From contig NC_081837.1 of the NCBI RefSeq assembly GCF_030867095.1, forward strand, positions 17,316,501 through 17,380,500: a DNA stretch of 64,000 nt, in the 5' to 3' direction. Shown in pieces: positions 20,401 through 29,960 of the stretch. Origin of the DNA: Alligator mississippiensis. Lineage: Eukaryota > Chordata > Crocodylia > Alligatoridae. The translations under genes were made by a program, and so were the position numbers. Under the pieces are notes generated by a model. It searched no databases. It was not told the DNA's origin and was given only the letters and a program-made list of their open reading frames with translations. Position 1 is the stretch's first letter. Every line of letters starts with the position of its first letter.

Positions 20401-23400
20401 GCCTCCTTTTGAAGACCTCCAGGGTAGAGGCAAGCACCACTTCCCTTGGAAGTTCGTTCCAGATCCTAGCTGCCCTGACTGTGAAGTAGTGCCTCCTGAT
20501 GTCTAGCCTGAATCTACTCTCAGTCAACTTATGGCCGGTATTCCTTGTTACTCTGGGAGGTGCTTGGGGGAACAGGGACTCTCCCATTGCCTGTTGGTAA
20601 TTGCCACTACTTTCCCAGTGCCAAATTCCTAGACCTATAAGGAGACCTGTGGACCAGTTTACATGGCTCCATGGGCCAGATCTGGCCTGGAGGTTGGGAG
20701 CTGAGCATCTCTGATAAGTGTGGTGTTTAATAGTGGAATTCCAACATTTAGCAACACTCTTCACTGAGAACTCAATATTAACATCCTGAAGCAACTTTTA
20801 AGAAGAAAATTTAAAAACCATCATTTACTCTCCCTGTCCTGATTTCTTTTACTGCAGGAGTATCTAACTCACCTGGGGCCCCAGGCCAGATCCTGACCAG
20901 GGCTTCTCATGGGCTGGATCCAGTGCAGGGCACAGGAGCGGCTGCTGTAGCCACTGCAACAGCAGCAGTGGCAGTGAGGGACTCAGGGGTCAGTGAGAAG
21001 TCCAGCAGCAGTGGCAAGGGGTCTGGAGGAAGCAAAAAGTCCAGGGAAAGGTCCACCAGTGGACTGACAGCAGCACTGAATCTGGGAGAGCAAGTCCAAG
21101 GGTGGCAGCAGTGAGCCAAGCTGGCCACCAATGGGCATGGCCAGCGGGGCCAAAGGGTCTTGAATTCTGCAGCAGACCATACTCCCCAACTTCCCATGGC
21201 CCACTGGTAGCCCAGCAGGCCAGACAGGGTGCATGTTTGACACCACTACTTTACTGTATTCTTGTGACCAAAGCTATTTGACAAGGCACTTGAGCTAATG
21301 AACAAGTCACAGAGCTTGAAAAACCCAAACACCCAGTGTTATTGTTCCAGCTTGGAACATTCTTCTTTTATTGCTTTGCATCCTTTACTTGATGAGTTGA
21401 GATACTGAAGTGTTTTATGCCTTGTGAAGTAAGAAACCTTAGGAAGCAGCTTTGTGTGTGATCATATTTTGGGGGGGAAATTTCCAAAATGCATGAATCA
21501 AAGGAACACTCATTTTCAGTGTATTTGCCTTCCTCTACCTCCCAGAGGGAACATGGAACAGAGGCATGTTCATACATAAATACACATGTGGTATAAAATG
21601 GGAAAATATTCAAACACTTTGGTTATACACAGAAAGCAGCTTGATTTATTTACAGACCATCCTTACTATGAGAATCAAAAGCTATTATTTACCTAAGACA
21701 GCAGTTAAGAACTTTTTAAGGCTGTGGGATAGATTAACCCAATTTGAGTCAGAGGCAGGTGGACAGGTTGGTGCTAGGACCCATCTGCTTAATAATTTAG
21801 TAACTTGCTCTAGCAAGTAGAAATGTGCAAAACTGCTCTATTGGCCTATTTAATAGATCTGCTATATGTTCTTTTTTCCAGTTTCACAGAAGAAAATGAA
21901 AAATTCCTTCATATTTCTGTCCCGGATTCTCCTGATGCAGATTTGTTTTCCTTTTTTCCCAATATTTGTCACTTCATAGGTAGGTGCATCTTGAGCTATA
22001 ACCACTGAAGTCTCAGCTGCATGCAGATATTATGTCAATATGCAAACAAACAGCTCCAGTGACTTGAAGTTCAGTATCTTTCAACACTAGGAATTCTGCT
22101 GTCAAACACCCCTGCTCACTGACGGTGCACAGTTGTGGACCGATAACCTTTCTGATGAAGGAACAAAGATTTTGGAATGAACCAGACTGAAATCTCTGAC
22201 CCCCTGCCCCTTCACCCAGGAGTATCCTGCTCTGTGAGTGGTCCCAAATATTGAAATGGAATTACTCACCACCCAGTACACTCACTGGTGTCAGAACCTG
22301 GTCCTGAGTAGCGATTAGGATCACTGTTCAGGCATTTGTCCAGCAAAAGGAATAACGGCATGTTCCAATCAGAATTCATTCAGTTAGAAATAACAGTAGA
22401 TCAGATTAAGTAGTCACTGAACTGCCATTGCAAAGTTATCACCTCCTGTTTGTCACAAGGTGTCAGATGATGTCAAAGACCTCTGAATGGGCAAGAAGAT
22501 TAAGATATAGAGCCGCTTCAGCTCTAGGCAATGGGCATGCATCTGATGTAGGTTAGGAATGACTGATCATCTGAAGAACAACTGGGAACTTGTGCCAAGT
22601 GAGTTTGCTAGCCTTAGTCATTTCCAGTGGACAGTGTAATGCACCCCAGTACTGGAGCAACAAAGTAGTCCTTCCTGGCCACCACCTGGACCCCACCTTG
22701 TTATCTCCTCTGGGTCTCACCCTGTTATCCCACCTGCCACACCTCAGGGTTATTGTTTGACATGGAGGCTGCCCCTAGATGGCAAACAGGGTTTTGATTG
22801 GGCTGTGGCTCCCTGAATTTAGTCCACTTTACTCTAGCTGGGTGGTCCCTGCGCCTGAGGTCCACTGTACTGGGGCATAGGCTCCCAGGGTCCAGATCCA
22901 GTCACACCCTCTTGGGCTCTGGGCCCCTCAGTCCTTGGTTTTGCCCTCATGAGCTCTGGACTCTGACCCATGGATTCACCCTTGCAGGCTGAGCTTGCAT
23001 CCCCAATCTTTGCTGTGTGGTACCACAGTCCTCCAATACACAGCAGTCCTGCTTTTGTTGTGTTTGTGCTTCTGCCCCACGCAGCCCACCAGACTTGAAG
23101 CCCTGGAAGTGCCCTGCGTGGGATACCCCCGCAGCACCTGGGTGGCTTCCAGAACCTCCCCTTACAGCCACATCCAGTCCTCCAGTCTCAACACAAAGCA
23201 AAAGCATGAGCATCTTCTCCTAAAACAACAGATTCCCCTGATGGGAATAATTCCACCCTGCGATAGTACTACTGCAAAGACTCAAGGCATTTCTCTTTTG
23301 CAGTACAGGGTTTCTTCCAACCTCCGTGCAGTGCAGAGTCCTTCCTTTGCAGGCCATCTAGGCTGGCTTTGCCTCCTGCAGGTCCTAGCTCCTACAGCCA

Positions 23401-26400
23401 GACTGCCCTGCTTGGGTCCACCCCTCAGTTTATGAGTCTGTCTCTTGAGTCACCTGACTCTCTATGTCCACCCTAGGCCTGTCAATCACCACCTGCACCT
23501 GGGGCAGGCATCCATTTTATTTAAGGTTTTGTTTCCTTTGTAAGTCTTTTCAAGGGGCATTGGTTGGCCAGATGACCCTGAGCTCCCTCTTCCCCTCAGT
23601 AATAGGGTAGGGGCCCTGTTACAACAGTTATCTACATCCCAGTTAAAACACCACCGCTGCTACATTCACTTACTCCCCACTGGTAGTCCTAGAAGACAGA
23701 CTGAGGAGGTGACAGTGGAATTCCACCACTATCCTTCACAGTGATCCTTCCGTGTAAAGGTTGAAGCGTCTTTTATTACAAGCGATGTTTGGCCACGACT
23801 GATCCGTCACTATAAGCAAGCCTTAGACAGTTTTCTGACAATGGTGATACTGGTTTGCAGTGCCTTTTACTGATTGGTAACTTTGCAGCTGTGTTTAAGC
23901 ACAGAGATGATTCCTAGTGAAAACAAACTTATGGAGCAGTGTTAGAGAACCTTGCTCTGATACGGCCTGCCTGTACCTATTTAGTGGATCGAGAAAGCTT
24001 GTGTCTCTGGAACCGTTAGCCTGGCACCTTTCTCAGAATCAAAAGTTCACTTTAAAAGAAGTGGGCGAGGTTCTCCGCGTGTGACTTTTCAAGACATTAG
24101 TTGTTGCTGGAATTTCTCTTTTTAGATGCTCAAATTACTCATGGAGCAGTACTGGTTTTCTCTGACTTGGGTATAAGTCGAAGCAGCACAGCAGTAATAG
24201 CCTTCCTCATGCATTCATCCTTTTTCCCCTTAAAGGTATGTCAACACTTCTACCTCCCGCAGAGAGCCTCTTGGGTCTCCTGAACATATCATTTGCTGAA
24301 GCCTTCTGAGGTGCTGCAGTAATGAGCAACACAACCTGTGATTTAATGCGGAGTCCCCGATGAATAAAACAATGTAGACAGAGACATATCTGTAATGTCA
24401 AGGAGGAGGCCTGGGTTTGATTCATGGGCCTGTGGTAATATATCGCAGAATGTGAGAAAAGTACTGTTCCCTAGCAGACCCCAAAGTAACAACTATGGCT
24501 GACTGGAAGGATTAAAATCCAAGCAACTCCTGTTTCCTCTATCTGAATGAGAAAGAGACCGTGGGGGCTCCCATGAGCCAGCTTTGTCCCTCAGTACTGA
24601 GGGGTGTGGTAAGGTCTGGCTCACCTTGTGAAACTCTGGCCTAAACCTGGACTCAGCAGCATGGGCTTTTTTATAAACGACAAATTGCTTCCCTGTCCCC
24701 TGGTTATTCTTATATGGAGATGTAGAATAGGCATGGTCTTCTAAACATTAAAGGGGAAGTACCTTAATGTCATAGTTCTGTACAGCTTAAGCAAAATAAC
24801 GGGGAAAAGATGAGGAGTTCCCACTATGTACAAAATTGAAGACCTATCTCAGTGCATTCAGTGTCTTAGTATTCTGCGGAAGTTGTCTATACCTTATGCT
24901 GCCCTCTTACTATAGGCCAGGATATGTCGTAGCTGATCTCCCCCAGGGAAATTGCCATGGTCTTTGGAAGGAGCCCCCATAAAAATCTTGGTCTTGTTTG
25001 AAAAATGGAGACTTCTTTCTGGCTCATAGAGCTGTAAAAACAGATCATACAGAAGTAGAGCACAGGTCTAGCCATTTAACTGATTGTGTAAGCACTTGCA
25101 ACACAAGCAGAGGTCTGTTCTACCAGGATATATGTCAGAGGGGAACTGCGGGGTGAGTTTGCCAACACAGAAGAGGTTATCTGTATGCAAAGCACAGGAA
25201 TCGATTCTTACCAAGCTACCCTACTAATATGGGTGTAATTGCTCCCATGGACTGATAACAGTCCTCTCACTATTGCTCCCTCATAGGCTGAGCCCTACTA
25301 AATTACTGTAGGTTCTTGCACCCAAAGTGCAACAGTCAAAGGCTGACAACTGCCATTTCTCTTCATTGTGATCAATGGCTTTGTCTTAATACCTTGTCCA
25401 GCTTTTAAAATTAGATCTGCACCAGAGTCCTGTTCCATGAAGCTTTCCTATGGGAATATTATGATAGACAAATCCCCTCAGTGTTTGGACAGCAGCAGTA
25501 TAATATACTCAACTTATTTTTCAATAAAATCCTTTATCTGATTTGGACAGAGGTCCTGAAAAGCTCTAGCAAGGCTTCAAGAATCCTGGAGACAGGAGTG
25601 TTAAAAAGAAACTGCATGTTAGAACATGCAGACCCTTACTCACAGGAGCAATTAATGCATGAGTAGAGCTACTGAAGTCAGTGGGACTAATCTGTGTGAT
25701 TAAGAATTACTCATAGGACCAAAGGTTGGAGAATTTAGACCCTTAGTCCCCAGAATCACAGAGATCAAGGAAAACCCCCATGCACTATCTTTTCACCTTT
25801 AATCTCATTAAGCAACCCTTATTACAGTCCAATTGCTACTGGACATTCTGGTTTTATGTGGGGAGAATGGCTTTTGTCAGCAATTTCTGTGGTATACCCT
25901 GAGTAAAGTGCAGCACTATCTGCAAAACACCCTTGCCACGTAACAGTTTGCCCAGCACAGATAATCAAGATGGCTGTGATCTTCACTCTGGGAGGGCTGG
26001 ACAGCTCTGTGGCTTCTCTGTCATTATAAATCAGTGCTGTGCCATGTCCTGTTGTGCCAGCCCAGGCACTAGGTAGGCAGCTGCAAATAGTTGCTCTTTG
26101 GCTGCTCTTTCCCTTATGACTGAGAGAAATTAGCAGCATTTTACAGTGCCATCAAACCAAGGAATCAAAAGTAGAATTTCAGTGCTGTGTTACTGCAGCC
26201 TTAGAACTTCCTAGACCTTAAATGCTGGAGGTTGCAAGTGAGAGAGGAACAGTAGGAAAAACCCTGGTCAGACCCAGTTCACTTTCCCTTTCAGCATCCA
26301 CTCCCTGCCACTGCATGGCACAGGATACTGGGCAAGATGGACCTATGGTCTGATTAGTGGAGAATGATGTATATTGTAGATTGAGGCCTGAGCTGCACCA

Positions 26401-27397
26401 TTCAGAGATAGTAATATGAATATCAGTTCAGCCCATCAGAGAGAGAAAGACCTGCTTGCGACTTCAGATCTGGATCTAAACTATGTCCAGTGCCTTGGTA
26501 TGTGTCTGTAGCTTCCTATGCTGTGTATAATGTGGAAGGAATACATATACAACTGTGTGGGCTACAGTGTGACTAGATTACATTTACTTCCATGTCCATT
26601 GATTTGACACTAGTTGTATCCAACATCACTCCATGTGACTGAATTTAGACTTTGAAATCAGGACCAGTCTGTGGTTTGTAGGTGGGTCCCATTAGCAGCA
26701 TTACCATTCACCAGACGGGTGTGATGCTGTTCCTAGTCTATTTTTACTCTCAGGGAACCAAGCTAAACTTTTCCATGTAAATACCTACACCTCCATTCTC
26801 TCTTGAATCCAGCCCGTATTGGATTACTTTTGGCTCACCAAAACAGTACAGGATAAACCAACTCAGACTGGGCAGGAAAATGAATGGTCTGGACTTGGAA
26901 GAGAGTCACATGTTAGCCTAGGAGTCCATATCTCAGATATGTTACTTTAACTAGCATGTTTAGTCAATAGGATGCTATGCTGTTTTGTATTTAAGGAGGC
27001 AAACGAAGCTCCTCTCCTTCAGGTACAGGAGGGCCAAATCCTATAGTCCTCTGCTGTCAATAGGGAATTTTGCCCTTAATTTTAATATAATCATTGGTCT
27101 TTTGTCTACATTTTTATGAGGCATCTACTACTGGGCCTCCTAGGCACTTCCATGATAAAATAAAGCAACAATATTTATCCTTAGAAGCTGGGGGGGTGGG
27201 GGAAGGGGAGGGTGTTCTGTCATTAAGGTCCTAACGCATCTCCTTTTCTTTATCTGTATTTACAGAGGGCTTGGAATCATGTCCTGCAATGCAAAACAAA
27301 CATGAGGCCAAACCGGGGGTTTGTGCAGCAGCTGTCAGACTGGGAAAACAAGCTCTTCAGGACCGTGATCACGGATATCTCGGAACCAAATTATTAA
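8394..27397 (+). CDS. STYXL1: Serine/threonine/tyrosine-interacting-like protein 1 (MK-STYX pseudophosphatase)
   Basis: Nine coding exons join in phase: 8394-8496, 12760-12821, 16388-16508, 16858-16914, 17683-17828, 19380-19525, 21882-21979, 24126-24235 and 27266-27397, giving 324 residues (human about 313). The N-terminal half is the rhodanese/CH2-like domain (about residues 8-165) and the C-terminal half the dual-specificity-phosphatase fold (about 170-315). The signature loop reads [10 protein letters not shown] (F256, S257) where active enzymes have HCxxGxxRS, so both His and the nucleophilic Cys are absent, as in human MK-STYX. Human work links it to stress granules, MAPK-phosphatase binding and mitochondrial apoptosis; that is family knowledge. 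An acidic, Ser-rich linker (about residues 82-114) separates the domains. The ATG follows a splice acceptor at 8388-8389, so a noncoding exon lies upstream in the CpG island. Confidence 0.97.
9690..10712 (+). mobile_element. CR1 LINE (reverse transcriptase, 3' half of ORF2)
   Basis: The longest CR1 copy here. In order it shows [35 protein letters not shown], the catalytic FADDTK (in place of YADD), [22 protein letters not shown] and [17 protein letters not shown]2 is interrupted by a stop at about 9967 and a later frame change near 10240, so it is dead. It lies inside the antisense Gypsy-type remains. Its 3' UTR and terminal short repeat are not seen; homology stops near 10712. Confidence 0.85.
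10873..10890 (-). other. Retroelement primer-binding site, tRNA-His-like
   Basis: The minus strand reads TGGTGCTGTGACTTGAAT. The complement of the tRNA-His 3' end is TGGTGCCGTGACTCGGAT; the three differences are all transitions, as expected from ageing. Confidence 0.6.
10893..11519 (-). repeat. 5' LTR of the Gypsy-type fossil
   Basis: Read on the minus strand this 627-bp segment starts TGTAATGGGGCCC and ends TGTTCACA, followed after two bases by the primer-binding site. The boundaries are inferred from the TG/CA ends and that spacing. Confidence 0.5.
11633..11735 (+). repeat. MIR-like SINE fragment
   Basis: The order ggactggaattcagg, actgacacgg and aaccacttaatctttccgta follows the MIR/CORE-SINE body. 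Confidence 0.45.
12365..12432 (+). repeat. MIR-like SINE fragment
   Basis: The stretch holding actgggaatcaggagacctg and ccactgacttggcgtgtgat matches the MIR body. Confidence 0.55.
12760..12821 (+). CDS. STYXL1: STYXL1 coding exon 2
   Basis: A 62-base exon encoding [20 protein letters not shown], matching the DVRSKWEYDESHVITALRV segment of the rhodanese-like domain. Acceptor TTGTCAG and donor GTAAGC are clear, and the exit phase is 0. Confidence 0.93.
14040..14992. repeat. GC-rich interspersed repeat, copy 2
   Basis: A G/C-rich body, an A-rich junction (acaaaaaccccccaaag) and a 92-bp AT-rich tail (14901-14992) about 87% identical to 2825-2916. It interrupts the DNA element spanning 13716-15794. 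Confidence 0.6.
15201..15360 (+). pseudogene. Decayed Myb/SANT-like DNA-binding domain of a transposon
   Basis: The frame from 15201 reads [17 protein letters not shown], a stop, then [20 protein letters not shown] and VWQTC. The spacing of Trp, the AAQMAERGH helix and the following Trp-Gln fits Myb/SANT-like domains carried by some DNA transposons and related host genes. It contains a stop and no long frame, so it is a relic. Confidence 0.45.
16388..16508 (+). CDS. STYXL1: STYXL1 coding exon 3
   Basis: It encodes [20 protein letters not shown] and then an acidic run DYDYEEDEE. The acceptor is TTACCAG and the donor GTATGT. It closes the first part of the rhodanese-like domain. Confidence 0.95.
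16858..16914 (+). CDS. STYXL1: STYXL1 coding exon 4 (acidic/Ser-rich linker)
   Basis: A 57-base exon reading [18 protein letters not shown] between TTTTTAG and GTGAGT, in phase 1 on both sides so it can be skipped without changing frame. Human has a shorter Asp-rich stretch here. Its inclusion is inferred from splice sites and phase. Confidence 0.75.
16985..17050 (+). mobile_element. CR1 3' UTR fragment
   Basis: The order ggagtctggactggatgacc, cataagagcctttccagtcc and tattttt is the CR1 3' end. Confidence 0.55.
17683..17828 (+). CDS. STYXL1: STYXL1 coding exon 5
   Basis: It encodes [20 protein letters not shown] then [12 protein letters not shown], the end of the rhodanese-like domain. The acceptor is TCTATAG at 17681-17682; a richer pyrimidine acceptor at 17657 would put the exon out of phase. 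Confidence 0.92.
17879..19379. other. STYXL1 intron 5
   Basis: Intron with a (ATC)7 microsatellite at 18448-18468. No exon or further element is recognised. Confidence 0.6.
18448..18468 (+). repeat. (ATC)7 microsatellite
   Basis: Seven perfect ATC units are read directly. Confidence 0.9.
19380..19525 (+). CDS. STYXL1: STYXL1 coding exon 6
   Basis: It encodes [20 protein letters not shown] and the conserved [13 protein letters not shown], the start of the phosphatase-like domain. Flanks are TTCTGCAG and GTAAGT. Confidence 0.95.
19792..20713. mobile_element. hAT-type element split by a CR1
   Basis: The left end CAGTGATGCCCAGCCTTTT and the right end, read inward, CAGAGATGCTCAGCTCCC are degraded inverted repeats related to the element at 726-1157. 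The outer 8-mers do not match well. A CR1 copy at 20281-20612 lies inside. Confidence 0.5.
20281..20612 (-). mobile_element. CR1 LINE 3' fragment with tandem tail
   Basis: On the minus strand it encodes [20 protein letters not shown] and then the CR1 3' UTR, ending in two tandem copies of the 8-mer ctatgaaa (plus strand tttcatag at 20282-20297). The intact 3' end and truncated 5' end are typical of CR1 retroposition. It lies within a hAT element and so is the younger insertion. Confidence 0.8.
20855..21248. mobile_element. hAT-type MITE with target duplication
   Basis: The ends CAGGAGTATCTAACTC and, read inward from the right, TAGTGGTGTCAAACAT are inverted repeats. Flanking 8-mers ttttactg (20847-20854) and ctttactg (21249-21256) match at 7 of 8. 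The 394-bp body is GC-rich with no transposase. Confidence 0.7.
21882..21979 (+). CDS. STYXL1: STYXL1 coding exon 7
   Basis: It encodes [19 protein letters not shown] and NICHFI, aligning with LLHIRIEDSPEAQILPF in human. Acceptor TTTTTTCCAG, donor GTAGGT. Confidence 0.93.
22635..23623. mobile_element. Probable solo LTR of an old LTR element
   Basis: A 989-bp segment begins TGTAATGC and ends CCTGTTACA, giving TG...CA ends with a five-base inverted repeat TGTAA/TTACA. The same four bases, acag, flank both sides (22631-22634 and 23624-23627). A TATA-like ttttatttaag lies near 23516. No internal coding region adjoins it, so it is most simply a solo LTR left by recombination. Family is uncertain: Gypsy-type or retroviral. 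It sits in STYXL1 intron 7. Confidence 0.55.
24126..24235 (+). CDS. STYXL1: STYXL1 coding exon 8 (dead P-loop)
   Basis: It encodes [19 protein letters not shown] and IAFLMHSS. The loop FSDLGISRS keeps the Gly and Arg-Ser of the phosphate-binding loop but has Phe-Ser in place of His-Cys, the hallmark of this pseudophosphatase. Confidence 0.95.
24236..27265. other. STYXL1 intron 8
   Basis: About 3 kb of intron. I see no exon, RNA gene or clear mobile element; a short G-rich run occurs at about 27190-27213. Confidence 0.55.
27266..27397 (+). CDS. STYXL1: STYXL1 coding exon 9 (stop codon)
   Basis: It encodes [20 protein letters not shown] and QQLSDWEN, ending in a TAA stop at 27395-27397. Human has RSWAYVKKCKNNMCPNRGL. 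Confidence 0.95.
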   Translation, partial: RAWNHVLQCKTNMRPNRGFVQQLSDWENKLFRTVITDISEPNY

Positions 27398-27940
27398 GTG
27401 AGAGCAATCAATGGGCAAAGGGGCCTTTCTGTGTGAGCCACAGCAGAACTTAGGCCATATGTCACCAGATGTTGTTTACATTATTTTGAGTCAAAGTTTG
27501 AAGACCATATTCAAGCTTGTTCATGTTGAAAGTCAGTGGAAATTTTATATAAGCAAAGACTTCTGGTTTGGACCCATTTTGTTGCAACTTTTATTTCCAT
27601 CAGAAGAAGCCATTGAAAAGCAGTCCATTGATCTCCAACCTTGGAAAGACAATGGGTACTTTAGCAAGCACAACTACTGTTTCAAAAACATGTAAACATG
27701 GAATGTAAATGCTCCAGATAATCACTCCTACATCCTCTCAAACACCCAGGAAGAAACAGGGTCCATGCCTTCATGTGTATTTCTGTCTCCCGTTGAAGTC
27801 TCAGTCTCTTCGGTCACAACTTGTACATCTCCCAGCCTTCTGTTTGGATCTTCACACTGCAGTAGTAATCAGACTTTTTTGCACGGAAGTTGTACTTGAA
27901 GAGCCTTTCCTAATATATGAGATACAAATTAAAGCCTGCT
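27398..27940 (+). other. STYXL1: STYXL1 3' UTR
   Basis: Sequence from the stop codon to the first plausible poly(A) signal. The extent is inferred from that signal. Confidence 0.5.
27928..27933 (+). terminator. Candidate STYXL1 poly(A) signal ATTAAA
   Basis: ATTAAA lies about 530 bases past the stop codon. It is the common variant hexamer; no AATAAA is seen closer. Confidence 0.4.
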
Positions 27941-28199
27941 ATGCCCAAAGTCAGTATAGCCTTTCTCCCTCTTAGCATTGTCAGTTTACAGCAGCAGAAG
28001 CAGCAGCTTTTTAGGCTTTAGACAGAATATTCATCTCACTGTGCATCTTCATTCTTTAATTGAATTTTCAAAGATTTTGAGAGGTCTCTACCAGAATATT
28101 TTTACCACCTCCATAGATGTTTGGTCTGGAATACATTTCTCTCTTGGTATTCTTGCTAAATGCAGACACCTAACTCGTGACTGTTGAGATCTTTATGAT

Positions 28200-28850
28200 G
28201 TGTAAAAGACTTCTGCCCCACTGAAGCCAAATCCTAGCCGGGTGAGGGTAACGAGTCCCAAAGGCCAACGCTGACTGGGCAAGAGCCAGGCAGAGGCAGT
28301 GTAGGGCCCCAGAACCTGATCCCAGCCAGGTGGAGGCAGTGTGGGATTCATGCTTCCCCTGCCCAGCTGGGAGCAGGTCCTGCCCGTCTCCCCCCAACAT
28401 GCACCAGGATCATGGGGTCTTGGGGATGTGAACTGCCCTGCCTGGCTGGGAGTGGGCTCAGGAGTCCCGTGCTGGTGGGAAATCTGAGCCTGCCTGCGCC
28501 AGCCCTGGTCAGCGGTGGGGGTGCTCCAGCCCTGCCCCCAGCAGCAGGGAGCTGCAGGCTGGCTTTGCCAGGCCAGAGCTGGAGGGGGGCAGAACGGAGC
28601 CCCCTCACCGCGCACCCCCCCAAACTACTCTGGCTGGGGTACTGGGGGGAGCCAGGCCAAGCCTAGCAGGCGAGGGGGCTCCCACCCTCCAGCTCGAGCC
28701 ACTGCAAAGCCAAACTGACAGCTACTGCTGCCACTGTCTAGGGGCCTGGCCCAGGCCTGGCTCCCCCGAATACCCCAGCCAGGGTAGCTGGGGGAGCCCT
28801 GAGGTGAGCTGCTGTTCCCCCCCCCCCCCCCGCCTCCGCCAGGCACAGCC
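28200..28850. other. GC-rich intergenic stretch before TMEM120A
   Basis: Repetitive-looking GC-rich sequence with several ggcaggggc/ccagccggg motifs and a C15 run at 28817-28831. Long frames here are composition artefacts. No gene is recognised. Confidence 0.5.
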
Positions 28851-29960
28851 CAGCCCAGCCAGCAGCAACTTGCTGCTTTCTCCCCCAACAGACAGCCCCG
28901 GGGGCAGGGCCCGGCCGGTGCTCTCTGGCCCAGCAGCAGCCCGGCCCGGGCCGAACACGAGCTGCCCCAGGGGCTCCGCTCTGCGGCACCTGCCTCCGGC
29001 CTCACGTGCGGAGACTCAGTCTGTCACCACGCGGCCTTTTCGACCGCGCCCCGCACGTGTGTCGTGTCCGGCTGCCTCAGGGGCCGATCGCACAAGACGT
29101 GACTCGTTCACTGCCTGCGAGCAAGGCCTCACGGCTCCCGGCCCCGCGCCCACTCGCTACCCCAGGGCTGTCTTCAGAGGCCGCAGCAGCGTGAGCCGCA
29201 GGCCCCCGGGCCCAGGCTCCCGGCACCGGCACCGGCACCGCCCCCCGCGGCTGGACGCGGCCGGATCCAGCAGGGGGCGACCGTGAGCCCCGAGGCGACC
29301 TCCGCGCGGGGCGAGGCGGGGCGAGGCGGGTGTCTGAGGCGCCCCGCCCCGCCGGGTCACGTGGAGGGCGGAGGCTCCGCCCCCGGCGCCGATTGGCTGT
29401 GGCGCCGGGGGCGGTGCCGATTGGGCGGGGCGGGCGGAAGCGCGGGGCGGCCGGGCCGGGCCGGGCCGGGCCGTGCCGGCTTCTGCGGCGCCATGAACCG
29501 CGGCGCGTCGGTGCGCGAGTGCGCGCGGGACTGGGACGAGCTGCAGGACGGCTTCCAGCGCCTCCAGGTGCGGCGGCGGCGGCCGGGCCCGGGAGCGGGG
29601 CGCTGGCGGGGGGGCTCCGCCGCACGGCCCGGGCCCCCGCGACCGCGCCGCCGCCCGCGGCTCCCCGGCCCGTGCCTCGGGCCTGCGCGGGGCGCCCGCT
29701 CCCTGCCCTGCCCTCCCCTCGCAGCCGGCCGGCCCGGGGCCCCTCGGCCCAGGTGCGGGGCTGGAGCAGCTTGCGGAGCGCCCTGTGCGAGCGGCAGGCT
29801 GCCCGGGCCTCCGCTGCCAGCAGCCTTGCGCGGGTGTCAGGCCCAAGCCCGGTTTGGGGCGAGGGCAGGCGAGGAAAGAGCAGCGGGCCGGGGCCGGGGC
29901 CGTTCGGACACCCGCCGCGGCCCCGCCGAGCCTGTCGCTGAAGGAGCCTCCCGTAGCCGG
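28850..29960 (+). promoter_or_regulatory. CpG-island promoter of TMEM120A
   Basis: Dense CpG sequence surrounds the TMEM120A start. Just upstream of the ATG are TCACGTG (29357-29363, a USF/TFE-type E-box), two inverted CCAAT boxes (ATTGG at 29392-29396 and 29420-29424), several GC boxes, and a tandem CCGGG run at about 29449-29472. No TATA box is visible. Confidence 0.8.
29493..29567 (+). CDS. TMEM120A: TMEM120A exon 1
   Basis: It encodes [20 protein letters not shown] and FQRLQ before donor GTGCGG. The first residues differ from human (MQPPPPGPLGDCLRDW) but the RDWxxLQxxFQ core aligns. Confidence 0.93.
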
